Notes: generated from the sequence alone by a model not told the origin. A DNA stretch of 18,898 bases from TMED14 sp038145075 (GCA_038145075.1 JAYQOY010000034.1:1-18898), one strand, 5' to 3'; shown: positions 1 through 7,901, counted from the first letter of the stretch. Numbers and translations are program-made.

Positions 1-131
1 GGGCTTGAGAGCTAGGTGGCTAGAGAGCACGCGCTTCGCGCTGTAGCTTTTCGCTTAAACGCTTAATCTCTTTTACCCTTAAACTTTGTGGTGGACCTTC
101 ACCGCGCGCCGGGACTTTTCGTTGTTTTGCC
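1..131. other. non-coding window edge
   Basis: No convincing gene is seen here. The stretch lies downstream of the ABC ATPase, which is on the minus strand. It holds a small GCGC-TTC-GCGC hairpin at 31-41 without a T-run, so it is a poor terminator. GGCTAGAG at 18-25 is the reverse complement of CTCTAGCC found in the repeat at 132-160, making an inverted repeat that brackets the segment. The function is unknown. Confidence 0.5.
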
Positions 132-160
132 AGCCCTCTAGCCCTCTAGCCCTCTAGCCC
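132..160. repeat. octanucleotide tandem repeat (AGCCCTCT x3.6)
   Basis: Three perfect copies of AGCCCTCT (132-139, 140-147, 148-155) are followed by a partial AGCCC (156-160). Read on the minus strand the unit is CTAGAGGG-like and contains TAG. Because 8 is not a multiple of 3, successive copies place TAG in all three minus-strand frames. The array contains the stop codon of the ABC ATPase gene (154-156). Too short and too simple for CRISPR. Confidence 0.85.
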
Positions 161-1611
161 AGCACCACCGTCCGATCACTCATGTACCTCACGACGCGCT
201 CGTCGTGGGAGATGAATAGGTAACTGAATTGGAAGCGGTCCTTGAGGTCGTTGAGGAGGTTTAGGACTTGGGCCTGAACGCTGACGTCGAGAGCAGCTAC
301 GGACTCGTCGCAGATGACGATTTTAGGTTGCAGGGCGAGCGTGCGGGCGATGCCGATGCGTTGGCGTTGGCCGCCGCTGAAGGCGTGGGGGTAGCGGTCG
401 TAGGCTTCGGCGGGGAGGCCGACGGCGAGGAGGAGTTCTTCGACTTTTTGGCGTTGTTCGCTGGGGCTGCCGAAGAGGCCGTGGACGGCCATGGGTTCGC
501 GGATGGCTTCGCCGATGGGCATTCGGGGCGATAGGCTGGAAAAGGGATCCTGAAAGATGTACTGAATCTCGCGCGCCATAGCTTGACGACCAGCCCGATC
601 CAACCCGTCAATGCGCTGGCCGCGGTAGCGAATTTCGCCGCCGTCAGGCTGGACCAAATTCACCAAGCACTTGGCAATCGTCGACTTTCCGCTGCCGCTG
701 GCGCCCACCAACCCTAGGGTTTCGCCTTCATGCAAGATGAGGTCCAAATCCTGGAAAATGGGAGTGGCACCGTAGGACTTAGCTAAATGTTTGACCTCTA
801 AAATGGGGGAGCCTCCAGCAAAATGTGGGCGCTCCTCGGCGGAGGCAGGACGGCCGTCAAGGAAGTCCTGGACAGTGGGGAGGCGAAGGGGTTTTCGGTC
901 CGCCGGGGGGCGAGAGGCGAGCAGGCCTTGGGTGTAGGGATGCGTCGGACGTTTCAGCAAATCCTCGGCGGCAGCGCTTTCCACGACGCGACCTTTTTGC
1001 AGGACAACGATGTGATCCGCTACCGCGGCAACGGCATCCAAATCGTGCGAGATAAAGAGCATGGCCATGCCTGTTTCGCGTTGTAGGTCGCGAAGGAGGG
1101 CCAGAATTTCATGGGCAACGGCGTGGTCAAGGGCGGTGGTTGGCTCGTCGGCAATGAGGAGCTGGGGCTCTTGAACCATGGCCATGGCGATCATGATGCG
1201 CTGTCGCTGCCCACCACTGAGCTGGTGCGGGTATTTGCGGAAGGAGGTTTCGACCTCTGGGATGTGGACGCGCTTCATCCAGGCCAAGGCTGTTGCATGC
1301 GCGTCTGTGGACTTGGCTCCCCGAGCTATGGCGGCTTCGACGATCTGGGTGCCCACGCGCATGGTGGGATTCAGCGCCGTCATAGGCTCTTGGAAGACCA
1401 TGGCGCGTCGCAAGGAACGGGCCTCGGTCAGACCTTGGCCTTCGGCGTGTAGGCCTTTGGGTAGGAGGTCCATGACCGCTAGTGCGGTGAGGGATTTACC
1501 AGAGCCAGATTCTCCCACGAGGGCGGTGCACTGACCGGGCACGAGGGGCACGTCGATGCCGTGCACCAGGGTGTTCTGGGCGGTTTGGATGCTAACCTCG
1601 CGGAGAGACAT
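154..1611 (-). CDS. dual-domain peptide/nickel-type ABC transporter ATP-binding protein
   Basis: A 485-residue cytoplasmic ATPase with two fused nucleotide-binding domains of the oligopeptide/dipeptide (DppD-DppF, YejF-like) class, which would power an inner-membrane permease. Domain 1 shows Walker A GESGSGKS (33-40), Q-loop FQEP (73-76), signature LSGGQ (131-135) and Walker B ADEPT (154-158). Domain 2 shows Walker A GASGSGKS, signature FSGGQ (411-415), Walker B ICDES (433-437) and a switch His in FISHDE. The family is clear, the substrate is not; no permease or binding-protein gene is in the window. The start is ATG, 9 bp after the serine hydrolase stop, suggesting one transcript. Oddly, domain 2 ends right after SDRTVVLG, while domain 1 continues with QKGRVVES and a C-terminal tail; the stop lies in an octamer repeat, so the tail may be truncated. 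Confidence 0.93.
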   Translation of the reverse strand: MSLREVSIQTAQNTLVHGIDVPLVPGQCTALVGESGSGKSLTALAVMDLLPKGLHAEGQGLTEARSLRRAMVFQEPMTALNPTMRVGTQIVEAAIARGAKSTDAHATALAWMKRVHIPEVETSFRKYPHQLSGGQRQRIMIAMAMVQEPQLLIADEPTTALDHAVAHEILALLRDLQRETGMAMLFISHDLDAVAAVADHIVVLQKGRVVESAAAEDLLKRPTHPYTQGLLASRPPADRKPLRLPTVQDFLDGRPASAEERPHFAGGSPILEVKHLAKSYGATPIFQDLDLILHEGETLGLVGASGSGKSTIAKCLVNLVQPDGGEIRYRGQRIDGLDRAGRQAMAREIQYIFQDPFSSLSPRMPIGEAIREPMAVHGLFGSPSEQRQKVEELLLAVGLPAEAYDRYPHAFSGGQRQRIGIARTLALQPKIVICDESVAALDVSVQAQVLNLLNDLKDRFQFSYLFISHDERVVRYMSDRTVVLG

Positions 1612-1620
1612 GAAAAAAGC

Positions 1621-2610
1621 TTAACGGCCTGAGTCGACAGGAAGGGCGTCGGATTCGCCGGTGGTCAAGGGCTCGGCAGGGGCGTCGGAGAAATCGCTTT
1701 CCAGCTCTTCACCCGCGGCAGAAAGGCGCGCGGTGAAATCGCGTTGGACGTATTCGGTCACGGTTTGCACAAATGAGGAAGGCAAGCCGTTTTCGCGGTC
1801 GCCGCTGCCTTCTTGGTGACCGGTTCGGACCAAAATCATATTCCGGTGAGGAATGGACACAATCCACTGGCCCAAATGGCCACGGTAGGCCACGTAAGGG
1901 ACGGGAGCCTCCCACTTTTCACCCTCTGGAGCGTCGACGGAGCCGAGCCAAAAACTGTAGCCGTAAAAGGCCTCCAAGCCCGGTGTGCTCGCCGTGTACA
2001 AGAAGGTGCTGTCGACCAATACCTCGCCGTTCCAACGGCCGTGCTGGAGCAAGAGTTTGCCTAGGCGGCCGTAGTCGCGGGCCGTAGCATTGAAGCAGCA
2101 GTAGGTCAGGGCGTTGCCGCTGTCGTCCAAATGCCAAAAAGCGTCGGACGTGGCGCCCATGGGCCCCCAAAGTTTGGCTGAGGCGTATTCGTGCACCTTC
2201 ATGCCGGTAGCTGCTTCCAAGCAGAAGCCCAGCAGGGCGGTTGCGCCGGATTGGTATTCGTAGCGTTGGCCCACCTGTTCACCCACTTCGCAGGCGCTGA
2301 CGGTGGCGCGCAAGTCTTTGCCGTAGTAGGCTTTGGCGGTCACGCCGAAGGGGTTGTAGTAATCTTCGTCCCAATCTAGGTCAGCTGTCATGGAGCTCAA
2401 GTGGCCCAAGGTGAGCTGAGCGGCGCCGGGGCCATGGAGCTCGGGCAAGAAGTCGGCGGCCTTGGCGTCCCAGCCGGAAAGTTGGCCCTCTTGGATGGCG
2501 ATTTGGACCAACATCGTCACGATGGACTTGGCCATGGAAAAGGAGTTGGTCTTGGAGTCGGGGCTGACCTTGTTGTCGTAGTCTTCGTAGCGAAGGGTGT
2601 CGTTGACAAA
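1621..2610 (-). CDS. serine hydrolase, class C beta-lactamase / penicillin-binding protein fold (partial, N-terminus in gap)
   Basis: 329 residues are visible; the reading frame stays open to the N gap at 2610, so the start lies in the gap. ATG at 2533-2535 is internal: the codon before it encodes the Ser of an S-M-A-K motif (Ser 2536-2538, Lys 2527-2529), matching the SxxK nucleophile of the beta-lactamase/DD-peptidase superfamily. The second motif Y-Q-S (Tyr 2254-2256) fits the usual YxN/YxS, and GHLGQW near the C-terminus fits the third HxG/KTG motif. Proteins of this kind hydrolyse amides or esters, often in the periplasm; any signal peptide would be in the gap. The last 40 or so residues are an acidic, low-complexity tail. 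It sits 9 bp upstream of the ABC ATPase, probably in the same operon. The substrate cannot be told from sequence. Confidence 0.88.
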   Translation of the reverse strand, partial: FVNDTLRYEDYDNKVSPDSKTNSFSMAKSIVTMLVQIAIQEGQLSGWDAKAADFLPELHGPGAAQLTLGHLSSMTADLDWDEDYYNPFGVTAKAYYGKDLRATVSACEVGEQVGQRYEYQSGATALLGFCLEAATGMKVHEYASAKLWGPMGATSDAFWHLDDSGNALTYCCFNATARDYGRLGKLLLQHGRWNGEVLVDSTFLYTASTPGLEAFYGYSFWLGSVDAPEGEKWEAPVPYVAYRGHLGQWIVSIPHRNMILVRTGHQEGSGDRENGLPSSFVQTVTEYVQRDFTARLSAAGEELESDFSDAPAEPLTTGESDALPVDSGR

Positions 2611-3035
2611 NNNNNNNNNNNNNNNNNNNNNNNNNNNNNNNNNNNNNNNNNNNNNNNNNNNNNNNNNNNNNNNNNNNNNNNNNNNNNNNNNNNNNNNNNN
2701 NNNNNNNNNNNNNNNNNNNNNNNNNNNNNNNNNNNNNNNNNNNNNNNNNNNNNNNNNNNNNNNNNNNNNNNNNNNNNNNNNNNNNNNNNNNNNNNNNNNN
2801 NNNNNNNNNNNNNNNNNNNNNNNNNNNNNNNNNNNNNNNNNNNNNNNNNNNNNNNNNNNNNNNNNNNNNNNNNNNNNNNNNNNNNNNNNNNNNNNNNNNN
2901 NNNNNNNNNNNNNNNNNNNNNNNNNNNNNNNNNNNNNNNNNNNNNNNNNNNNNNNNNNNNNNNNNNNNNNNNNNNNNNNNNNNNNNNNNNNNNNNNNNNN
3001 NNNNNNNNNNNNNNNNNNNNNNNNNNNNNNNNNNN
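2611..3035. other. assembly gap (425 N)
   Basis: Unknown bases. The gap should hold the last residues of lipB and the start, any signal peptide and N-terminal part of the serine hydrolase, since both frames run open into it. The true length may differ from 425. Any ORF crossing it is unreliable. Confidence 0.99.
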
Positions 3036-3674
3036 GCGCCCCACCTCCAGGTGCAGGCTGGTCACGGCTTTGTCCGTAATCCCACAGGGCACGATGTACT
3101 GGAAGTACTTCAGATCGGTATTGACGTTAAAGGCCCACCCGTGCATGGTGACCCATCGGCTGGCCCGAACGCCCATCGCACAAATTTTCCGCGCAAAAGG
3201 GGTGCCTACATCCAGCCAAACGCCCGTTTCGCCAGGGCTGCGGTCGCCTTTTAGACCATATTCGGCCAAGGTGTCAATGATGACATCCTCCAAAGTGCGC
3301 AGATAACGGTGGATATCGGTGAAGTGCTCGTCCAAGTCGAGGATGGGGTAGCCCACCAGCTGGCCTGGGCCGTGGTAGGTGATGTCCCCGCCGCGGTTGA
3401 TCTTGTAGAATGCAATTCCCAAGTCCTTGAGTTGCGCCTCATTGGCCAGTAAGTTGGCGTAATCGCCACTTTTTCCCAGGGTATACACATGGTTGTGTTC
3501 CACGAAAAGGAGGTAGTCGCGGGTGGGAAGAACGGCGGCGGGATCTGCTTTTCGGTTGGACGTTTTCCGCTCCAAGGTGTCCGCAAACAGGGCTTCTTGA
3601 AAGTCCCAAGCCTCCTGATAGGCCCAGCGGCCAAGGTCCGCAAACTGGACGGTTCGAGTAGGTTTCTGGGACAT
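3036..3674 (-). CDS. lipB: lipoyl(octanoyl) transferase LipB (partial, C-terminus in gap)
   Basis: 213 residues are visible. LipB moves octanoyl from octanoyl-ACP to a lipoyl-domain lysine, the first step of lipoate assembly on 2-oxoacid dehydrogenases and the glycine cleavage H protein. The signature RGGDITYHGPGQ is at 94-105. The catalytic pair is visible: Lys163 in RKICAMGV and Cys197 in IVPCGIT, equivalent to the Lys and Cys of E. coli LipB. The frame is open upstream to 3902, but the ATG at 3672-3674 is chosen: the protein starts just before the LipB-like sequence and the upstream part overlaps the divergent acetyltransferase gene. The family is usually 210-240 residues, so only a short tail is missing in the gap. 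A TACTTTTG promoter element lies 27 bp upstream. Confidence 0.95.
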
Positions 3675-3700
3675 TTTTACGAGGGGCTGTGGGTCTCCTG

Positions 3701-3708
3701 CAAAAGTA
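3701..3708 (-). promoter_or_regulatory. candidate Bacteroidota -7 element for lipB
   Basis: Minus-strand TACTTTTG fits the Bacteroidota -7 consensus TAnnTTTG exactly. It ends 27 bp before the lipB ATG, allowing a short leader. I see no matching TTTG at the usual 17-23 bp upstream, so the promoter is incomplete by consensus. The same 8-mer lies upstream of paaE. Confidence 0.4.
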
Positions 3709-3724
3709 CGAAATTGGCACCCGT

Positions 3725-4171
3725 ATGACCGGCCCCCTTCCTTTTGACGCGCTCTCGTCGAGTGACCTATACCGAATCCTGAATCTCCGCGCCGAGGTCT
3801 TTGTTGTAGAGCAGGACTGCCCCTACCAAGATTTGGACGGGAAGGACCAAGCGTCCTTGCACCTTTGGATGGAAGATGAGGCAGGTATGACGGGCTATGC
3901 ACGCTTGTTGCCGCCCGGGTTGGCCTATCCAGAAGCGGGCATTGGCCGCGTTGTGACGGCCATGCGCGTTCGCCGCTCAGGCCAGGGCAAAGTGCTTATG
4001 CATGCAGCCATTGCCGAATGCCAAAAACATTGGCCCGACCACGACATTGTTATCATGGCACAGAGCTATCTGCTGGCCTTTTACCGGGATTTGGGGTTTG
4101 TGGAAGAGCGGGCCGAATTCCTAGAAGACAACATCCCACACCGCTGGATGCGCCTTACTCGTCAAAGCTGA
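3725..4171 (+). CDS. GNAT N-acetyltransferase, ElaA family
   Basis: A 148-residue protein of the ElaA-type GNAT fold, which transfers acetyl from acetyl-CoA to an unknown amine. Sequence signs: FVVEQDCPYQDLDG near the N-terminus, almost the same as in E. coli ElaA (FVVEQNCPYQDIDG); the acetyl-CoA-binding motif A around RRSGQGKVL after a VVTAMRV strand; and YRDLGF followed by EDNIPHRWM, matching the ElaA C-terminus. ElaA is about 150 residues, so it is full length. An in-frame ATG at 3689 would add 12 residues unlike the family and overlap the lipB promoter region, so 3725 is preferred. It diverges from lipB by 50 bp, and its last 17 bp overlap the 3' end of the convergent paaE. The family is clear, the substrate unknown. 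Confidence 0.93.
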   Translation: MTGPLPFDALSSSDLYRILNLRAEVFVVEQDCPYQDLDGKDQASLHLWMEDEAGMTGYARLLPPGLAYPEAGIGRVVTAMRVRRSGQGKVLMHAAIAECQKHWPDHDIVIMAQSYLLAFYRDLGFVEERAEFLEDNIPHRWMRLTRQS

Positions 4172-5288
4172 CCGTCACCTTGGGGCTGCGGGGCATGCTC
4201 TGGCAAGTCAAAATGTAGCCTTCTGCGACCTCGTCGTCTGTGAGCGAGTAGTTCATCGCCATTTCCACCTCGCCTTCTAGAACTTTTGCCCGACAGGTAC
4301 AGCACACGGCTCCCTTGCAGGCGTAAGGCACGTCGGCGCCTGCATCCAAGGCTGAATCCAAGATAAAATCCTTGGGACCTTGGGTGAAGTGGGTTTCTTC
4401 CCCGTCCAAAATAACGGTGACTGCGGCATCGCCGCTAGACGTCGAAGCGGCGGCAGTTTTATCCGCCAAAGGTGCAGCACTTGTAAAGAGTTCGAAGTGA
4501 ATGTTTTTGGCAGAAACCCCTGCCTGCTCTAAGGCAGATTGTACACCTTTAATCATGGCTTCGGGACCGCAGAGGAAGTGTCCTGCCGCCTCTTTGACAC
4601 TGGGGATTTGGGCCGCAAACTGGGCGGCGCGTGTCTCGTCGATACGGCCGAAGAGCAAGTCATTGCCTTGATCTTCGCGGCTCAGCACGTGGTGGACTTC
4701 CAATCGGCCCATGTGGGCGTCTTTGAGGTCCTCGAGTTCGGCCTTGAAAATGATGGAGTTGGTCTTTCGGTTGCCGTAGAAGAGGATGAACTTGGCCTTG
4801 GGCGCGCGCTCCAACACCGTCTTCAATATGGACAGCACGGGAGTAATGCCCGAACCAGCGGCAAAGCCCACATAGGTCTGTTCGTCGGTGGGCTCAATTT
4901 CCAAGGCAAAATTGCCCATAGGAGGCATGGTTTCGAGCGTGTCGCCGGCCTTCAGTTCCGTGTTGGCCCACGTGGAGAAAATGCCCTCCTCCACCTGCTT
5001 GATGGCCACGCGCAACTCGCCCGAAAGCGGGCTGCTGCACAGCGAATAGGAACGGCGAACTTCTTGGCCGTTGATGGTGCTGCGAAGGGTCAAGTACTGA
5101 CCGGGCACAAAGGAAAATGTTTCCGCGTTGGGCACCTCAAGCGCTACACTGACGCAGTCGGCGGTTTCGCGGCGCACCTCCAGAACCTTGGCGGAATGAA
5201 AGGTGGGTTTCACGCCTTTTTGAGCGGCCTTGGTGGTCAGCAGTCCGGGGAGCGATTCAGCGGTTTTCTTTTTGAAAAATCCCAACAT
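4155..5288 (-). CDS. paaE: 1,2-phenylacetyl-CoA epoxidase, reductase subunit PaaE
   Basis: A 377-residue flavo-iron-sulfur reductase that passes electrons from NADPH through FAD and a 2Fe-2S centre to the PaaABC epoxidase. The N-terminal FNR-like domain carries the FAD motif RRSYS (78-82) and the nucleotide-binding motif GFAAGSGITPV (140-150). The C-terminal plant-type ferredoxin domain has Cys324, Cys329, Cys332 and Cys362 in the C-x4-C-x2-C ... C pattern, and CTCRAKVLEGEV is typical of PaaE. It is slightly longer than E. coli PaaE (about 356) because of a 28-residue N-terminal extension before TFHSAKVLEV. Unlike the common paaABCDE order, it is divergent from paaA with 123 bp between the starts, so it may be expressed from its own promoter facing the paaA one. 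Its 3' end overlaps the acetyltransferase gene by 17 bp. Confidence 0.95.
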   Translation of the reverse strand: MLGFFKKKTAESLPGLLTTKAAQKGVKPTFHSAKVLEVRRETADCVSVALEVPNAETFSFVPGQYLTLRSTINGQEVRRSYSLCSSPLSGELRVAIKQVEEGIFSTWANTELKAGDTLETMPPMGNFALEIEPTDEQTYVGFAAGSGITPVLSILKTVLERAPKAKFILFYGNRKTNSIIFKAELEDLKDAHMGRLEVHHVLSREDQGNDLLFGRIDETRAAQFAAQIPSVKEAAGHFLCGPEAMIKGVQSALEQAGVSAKNIHFELFTSAAPLADKTAAASTSSGDAAVTVILDGEETHFTQGPKDFILDSALDAGADVPYACKGAVCCTCRAKVLEGEVEMAMNYSLTDDEVAEGYILTCQSMPRSPKVTVSFDE

Positions 5289-5320
5289 GGTTCAGGGGGT
5301 TTTGCGAGCGAATGAGTGAA

Positions 5321-5328
5321 CAAAAGTA
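5321..5328 (-). promoter_or_regulatory. candidate Bacteroidota -7 element for paaE
   Basis: Minus-strand TACTTTTG matches TAnnTTTG exactly, 32 bp before the paaE ATG. A TTTG lies upstream on the same strand (plus-strand CAAA at 5354-5357), 25 bp away, a little longer than the usual spacing. The divergent paaA promoter must be in the same 123-bp region, but I find no good plus-strand match. Confidence 0.45.
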
Positions 5329-5411
5329 GGCTTGGAAGCCTTGTGGAAGAACGCAAATCAACCAACCGTAGTTCAAGCCGGCGTAAATTGCCCCTAAATT
5401 CTCACGACCCC

Positions 5412-6377
5412 ATGGGAGAGACGCATTCCATCGAAGATCGCTTTCAAGCCTTTGTAGAGGCTGAGAACAAAGTAGAGCCCAAGCACTGGATGCCAGACGG
5501 CTACCGGAAGACCTTGGTGCGCCAAATTAGCCAACATGCTCACTCAGAGGTGGTTGGTATGTTGCCAGAGGCGAATTGGATTACGCGAGCGCCCAGCTTG
5601 CGCGCCAAACTCATTTTGTTGGCCAAAGTGCAGGACGAGGCGGGCCACGGCTTGTACTTGTATTCGGCCGCGGAAACCTTGGGCACCTCGCGCGATGAAA
5701 TGATTGGCGACCTGCTGAGCGGCAAGGCGAAGTACTCGTCCATCTTTAACTATCCTACCTTGAGCTGGGCGGATATGGGCGCGATTGGCTGGCTGGTCGA
5801 CGGTGCAGCTATTGCGAACCAGGTCATGCTCTGCCGAACGTCTTATGGGCCCTACAGCCGTGCCATGGTGCGCATTTGTAAGGAGGAGAGCTTCCACCAA
5901 CGCCAGGGCTACGAGATCATGATGACCCTCGCCAAGGGCACCCCCGAACAGAAGGAAATGGCCCAAGACGCGCTGAACCGCTGGTGGTGGCCGTCGATTA
6001 TGATGTTCGGGCCGTCAGACGACAACAGCCCCAATTCTGCACAGAGCATGAAGTGGCGCATCAAACGCAAGTCCAACGACGAGTTGCGCCAAGAATTCAT
6101 CGATAAAACCGTCCCCCAAGCGGAATTTATTGGCCTGACGATTCCCGATCCCGACTTGAAGTGGAACGAAGAGAAGGGCCAACACGATTTTGGGCCCATC
6201 AATTGGGACGAGTTCTTCCAAGTGATTGCCGGAAACGGTCCCTGCAATGCCGAACGCCTGGAAGCCCGCCGCAAAGCCCATGAAGAAGGGGCTTGGGTGC
6301 GCGAAGCTGCCGTAGCCTACGCCAAAAAACAATCCGCGCGTGCCGCAAAGGCAGGCGCCCAAACCCACGCCGCATGA
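5412..6377 (+). CDS. paaA: 1,2-phenylacetyl-CoA epoxidase catalytic subunit PaaA
   Basis: A 321-residue diiron subunit of the multicomponent monooxygenase that converts phenylacetyl-CoA to the ring 1,2-epoxide in the cytoplasm. Carboxylate-bridged diiron motifs are visible: DEAGH (75-79) and EESFH (158-162, followed by QRQGYE). VKVQ-like KVQDEAGHGLYLYSAAETLG and the MMFGPSD segment are typical of PaaA. E. coli PaaA has about 309 residues. The frame is open back to a GTG at 5316, but those 32 extra residues are basic, low-complexity and unlike the family, so ATG 5412 is used. The gene opens the paaABCD block and overlaps paaB by 4 bp (ATGA), indicating translational coupling. Confidence 0.96.
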   Translation: MGETHSIEDRFQAFVEAENKVEPKHWMPDGYRKTLVRQISQHAHSEVVGMLPEANWITRAPSLRAKLILLAKVQDEAGHGLYLYSAAETLGTSRDEMIGDLLSGKAKYSSIFNYPTLSWADMGAIGWLVDGAAIANQVMLCRTSYGPYSRAMVRICKEESFHQRQGYEIMMTLAKGTPEQKEMAQDALNRWWWPSIMMFGPSDDNSPNSAQSMKWRIKRKSNDELRQEFIDKTVPQAEFIGLTIPDPDLKWNEEKGQHDFGPINWDEFFQVIAGNGPCNAERLEARRKAHEEGAWVREAAVAYAKKQSARAAKAGAQTHAA

Positions 6378-6667
6378 GCGCACATGCCGACCAATGGCCT
6401 CTTTGGGAGGTCTTCGTTCGAAGTAAGAACGGCCTAGCGCACAAGCATTCGGGCAGTTTGCATGCGCCGGACGCGGAGATGGCGCTGAAAAACGCACGCG
6501 ACGTGTATACGCGCCGCAGTGAAGGGGTGTCCATTTGGGTGGTGCCCTCCAGCGCTATTGTCGCCTCTTCACCCGACGAAAAAGAGCCGCTGTTTGCGCC
6601 TTCTGACGATAAAGTCTACCGCCACCCCACGTTTTACGACATTCCGGATGAAGTGGGACACATGTGA
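6374..6667 (+). CDS. paaB: 1,2-phenylacetyl-CoA epoxidase subunit PaaB
   Basis: A 97-residue small subunit of the epoxidase, needed for complex activity and thought to bridge PaaAC units. PLWEVFVRSKNGLAHKHSGS followed by APDAEMALKNARDVYTRR and EGVSIWVVPSSAI is the typical PaaB core. The ATG overlaps the paaA stop (ATGA), which fixes the start, and the length matches the family (about 95). Its end overlaps the paaC start by 20 bp. Confidence 0.95.
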   Translation: MSAHADQWPLWEVFVRSKNGLAHKHSGSLHAPDAEMALKNARDVYTRRSEGVSIWVVPSSAIVASSPDEKEPLFAPSDDKVYRHPTFYDIPDEVGHM

Positions 6668-7415
6668 TCCAAAGGCGGCTTACGTGCTGCATTTGGCGGA
6701 TGATGCCTTGATTTTAGGGCAGCGCTTGTCCGAATGGTGTGGCCACGGCCCCATTCTGGAGCAAGACATCGCTTTGACCAACATCTCCCTGGACCTCATT
6801 GGGTTGGCGCGTCAATACTACCAGTACGCCGCCGAACTGATCGGAGAGGGCTGTACGGAAAACGACTTGGCCTACTTCCGCGATAGCCGAGCGTTTAAAA
6901 ACCACTTGCTGGTGGAACAGCCCAACGGCCACTGGGGCGACACTCTGGCGCGCCAATTTTACTTTGACACCTTCCATTTTTTCCAACTGGAGGCCTTGTC
7001 GAGCAGTACGGATGAGCGCTTGGGCCAAATTGCCCGAAAAGCCATCAAAGAATGCGCCTACCACGCCCAATACAGCGCCGAATGGATCATTCGCCTCGGC
7101 GACGGGACCGAGGAGAGCCATGCCAAAGTGAAAGCCAGCCTGGCACACTTTGAGCGCTTTGCCGGCGAGTTCTTTGTGCCCAGTGATGTAGATGCTCAAG
7201 CAGCTGAAAAGGGCTGGGGCCCCTCAGTGGACGCCCTCATGCCTGCTTGGTTGGAAAAGGTGAACAGCATCTTGACGCTCGCTAAAGTGCCGGCTTTCAA
7301 TGCGTCCACGGTGGCGCGCACGGGTGGTAAAAAAGGCATTCACAGCGAACACCACGGCTACATGTTAGCCGAAATGCAATCCCTCGCCCGCGCCTATCCG
7401 GACGCCTCATGGTAA
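6648..7415 (+). CDS. paaC: 1,2-phenylacetyl-CoA epoxidase structural subunit PaaC
   Basis: A 255-residue ferritin-like subunit that pairs with PaaA in the epoxidase; it has the fold of a diiron protein but is a structural partner. LGQRLSEWCGHGP, LLVEQPNGHWGDTLARQF, AIKECAYHAQYSAEWIIRLG and RTGGKKGIHSEHHGYMLAEM line up with E. coli PaaC along the full length (about 248). The frame is open further upstream, but ATG 6648 is chosen because the family begins close to it; the upstream part would lie wholly within paaB. Overlaps paaB by 20 bp and paaD by 7 bp, so tight translational coupling is likely. Confidence 0.95.
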   Translation: MKWDTCDPKAAYVLHLADDALILGQRLSEWCGHGPILEQDIALTNISLDLIGLARQYYQYAAELIGEGCTENDLAYFRDSRAFKNHLLVEQPNGHWGDTLARQFYFDTFHFFQLEALSSSTDERLGQIARKAIKECAYHAQYSAEWIIRLGDGTEESHAKVKASLAHFERFAGEFFVPSDVDAQAAEKGWGPSVDALMPAWLEKVNSILTLAKVPAFNASTVARTGGKKGIHSEHHGYMLAEMQSLARAYPDASW

Positions 7416-7888
7416 GCGAGGAAGCTCTCTGGAAAGCCTTAGAGGGGATCATGGACCCTGAAGTCCCGGTATTAAGCGTGGTAGACCTCGGTGTTATTCG
7501 TCGAGTAGCGACACAGGACACAGAGATACACGTAGACCTGGCGCCCACCTATACGGGCTGCCCCGCTATGGATGTGATTCAAAAGCGCGTAGAGGAGGGT
7601 TTGGCTGAGTTTGGACCCGTTGTGGTTCATACTGTCTTAGACCCCCCTTGGACGACGGACTGGATGACCGAAGCAGGGCGCGCCAAATTGGAAGCCTACG
7701 GAATTGCGCCTCCTGTGGGAAAGGCGAGCGACAAGCGCAGCCTCTGGGCGGTTCAACCCACGGTGCACTGCCCCCGGTGCAAAAGTCAAAACACCGAGTT
7801 GATTTCGCTCTTTGGGTCGACGGCCTGCAAATCGCTTTACCAGTGCCGCGACTGCCAGGAGCCCTTCGATTATTTTAAATGCTTGTAA
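7409..7888 (+). CDS. paaD: phenylacetate degradation protein PaaD (MIP18/DUF59 family)
   Basis: A 159-residue protein with an N-terminal MIP18/DUF59 domain (about 3-100; IMDPEVPVLSVVDLGVIR, TGCPAMD with Cys51) and a C-terminal zinc-ribbon-like segment with Cys121, Cys124, Cys146, Cys149 and Cys158. DUF59 proteins take part in Fe-S or metal-centre assembly. PaaD is required for phenylacetate growth but is not a stable part of the epoxidase, so a maturation role for the PaaA diiron or PaaE 2Fe-2S centre is the usual inference. Last gene before a strong hairpin terminator. Confidence 0.94.
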   Translation: MVSEEALWKALEGIMDPEVPVLSVVDLGVIRRVATQDTEIHVDLAPTYTGCPAMDVIQKRVEEGLAEFGPVVVHTVLDPPWTTDWMTEAGRAKLEAYGIAPPVGKASDKRSLWAVQPTVHCPRCKSQNTELISLFGSTACKSLYQCRDCQEPFDYFKCL

Positions 7889-7901
7889 ATCGGCAGAAAC
7901 G

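Noticed and set aside
132..160. CRISPR-like array
   Set aside because: Unit of 8 bp, contiguous with no spacers; a simple tandem repeat.
2401..3306. 301-residue plus-strand ORF across the gap
   Set aside because: Most of it is N; the flanks are antisense to the serine hydrolase and lipB.
5316..5411. N-terminal extension of PaaA from GTG 5316
   Set aside because: 32 low-complexity basic residues unlike the family; ATG 5412 gives the usual length.
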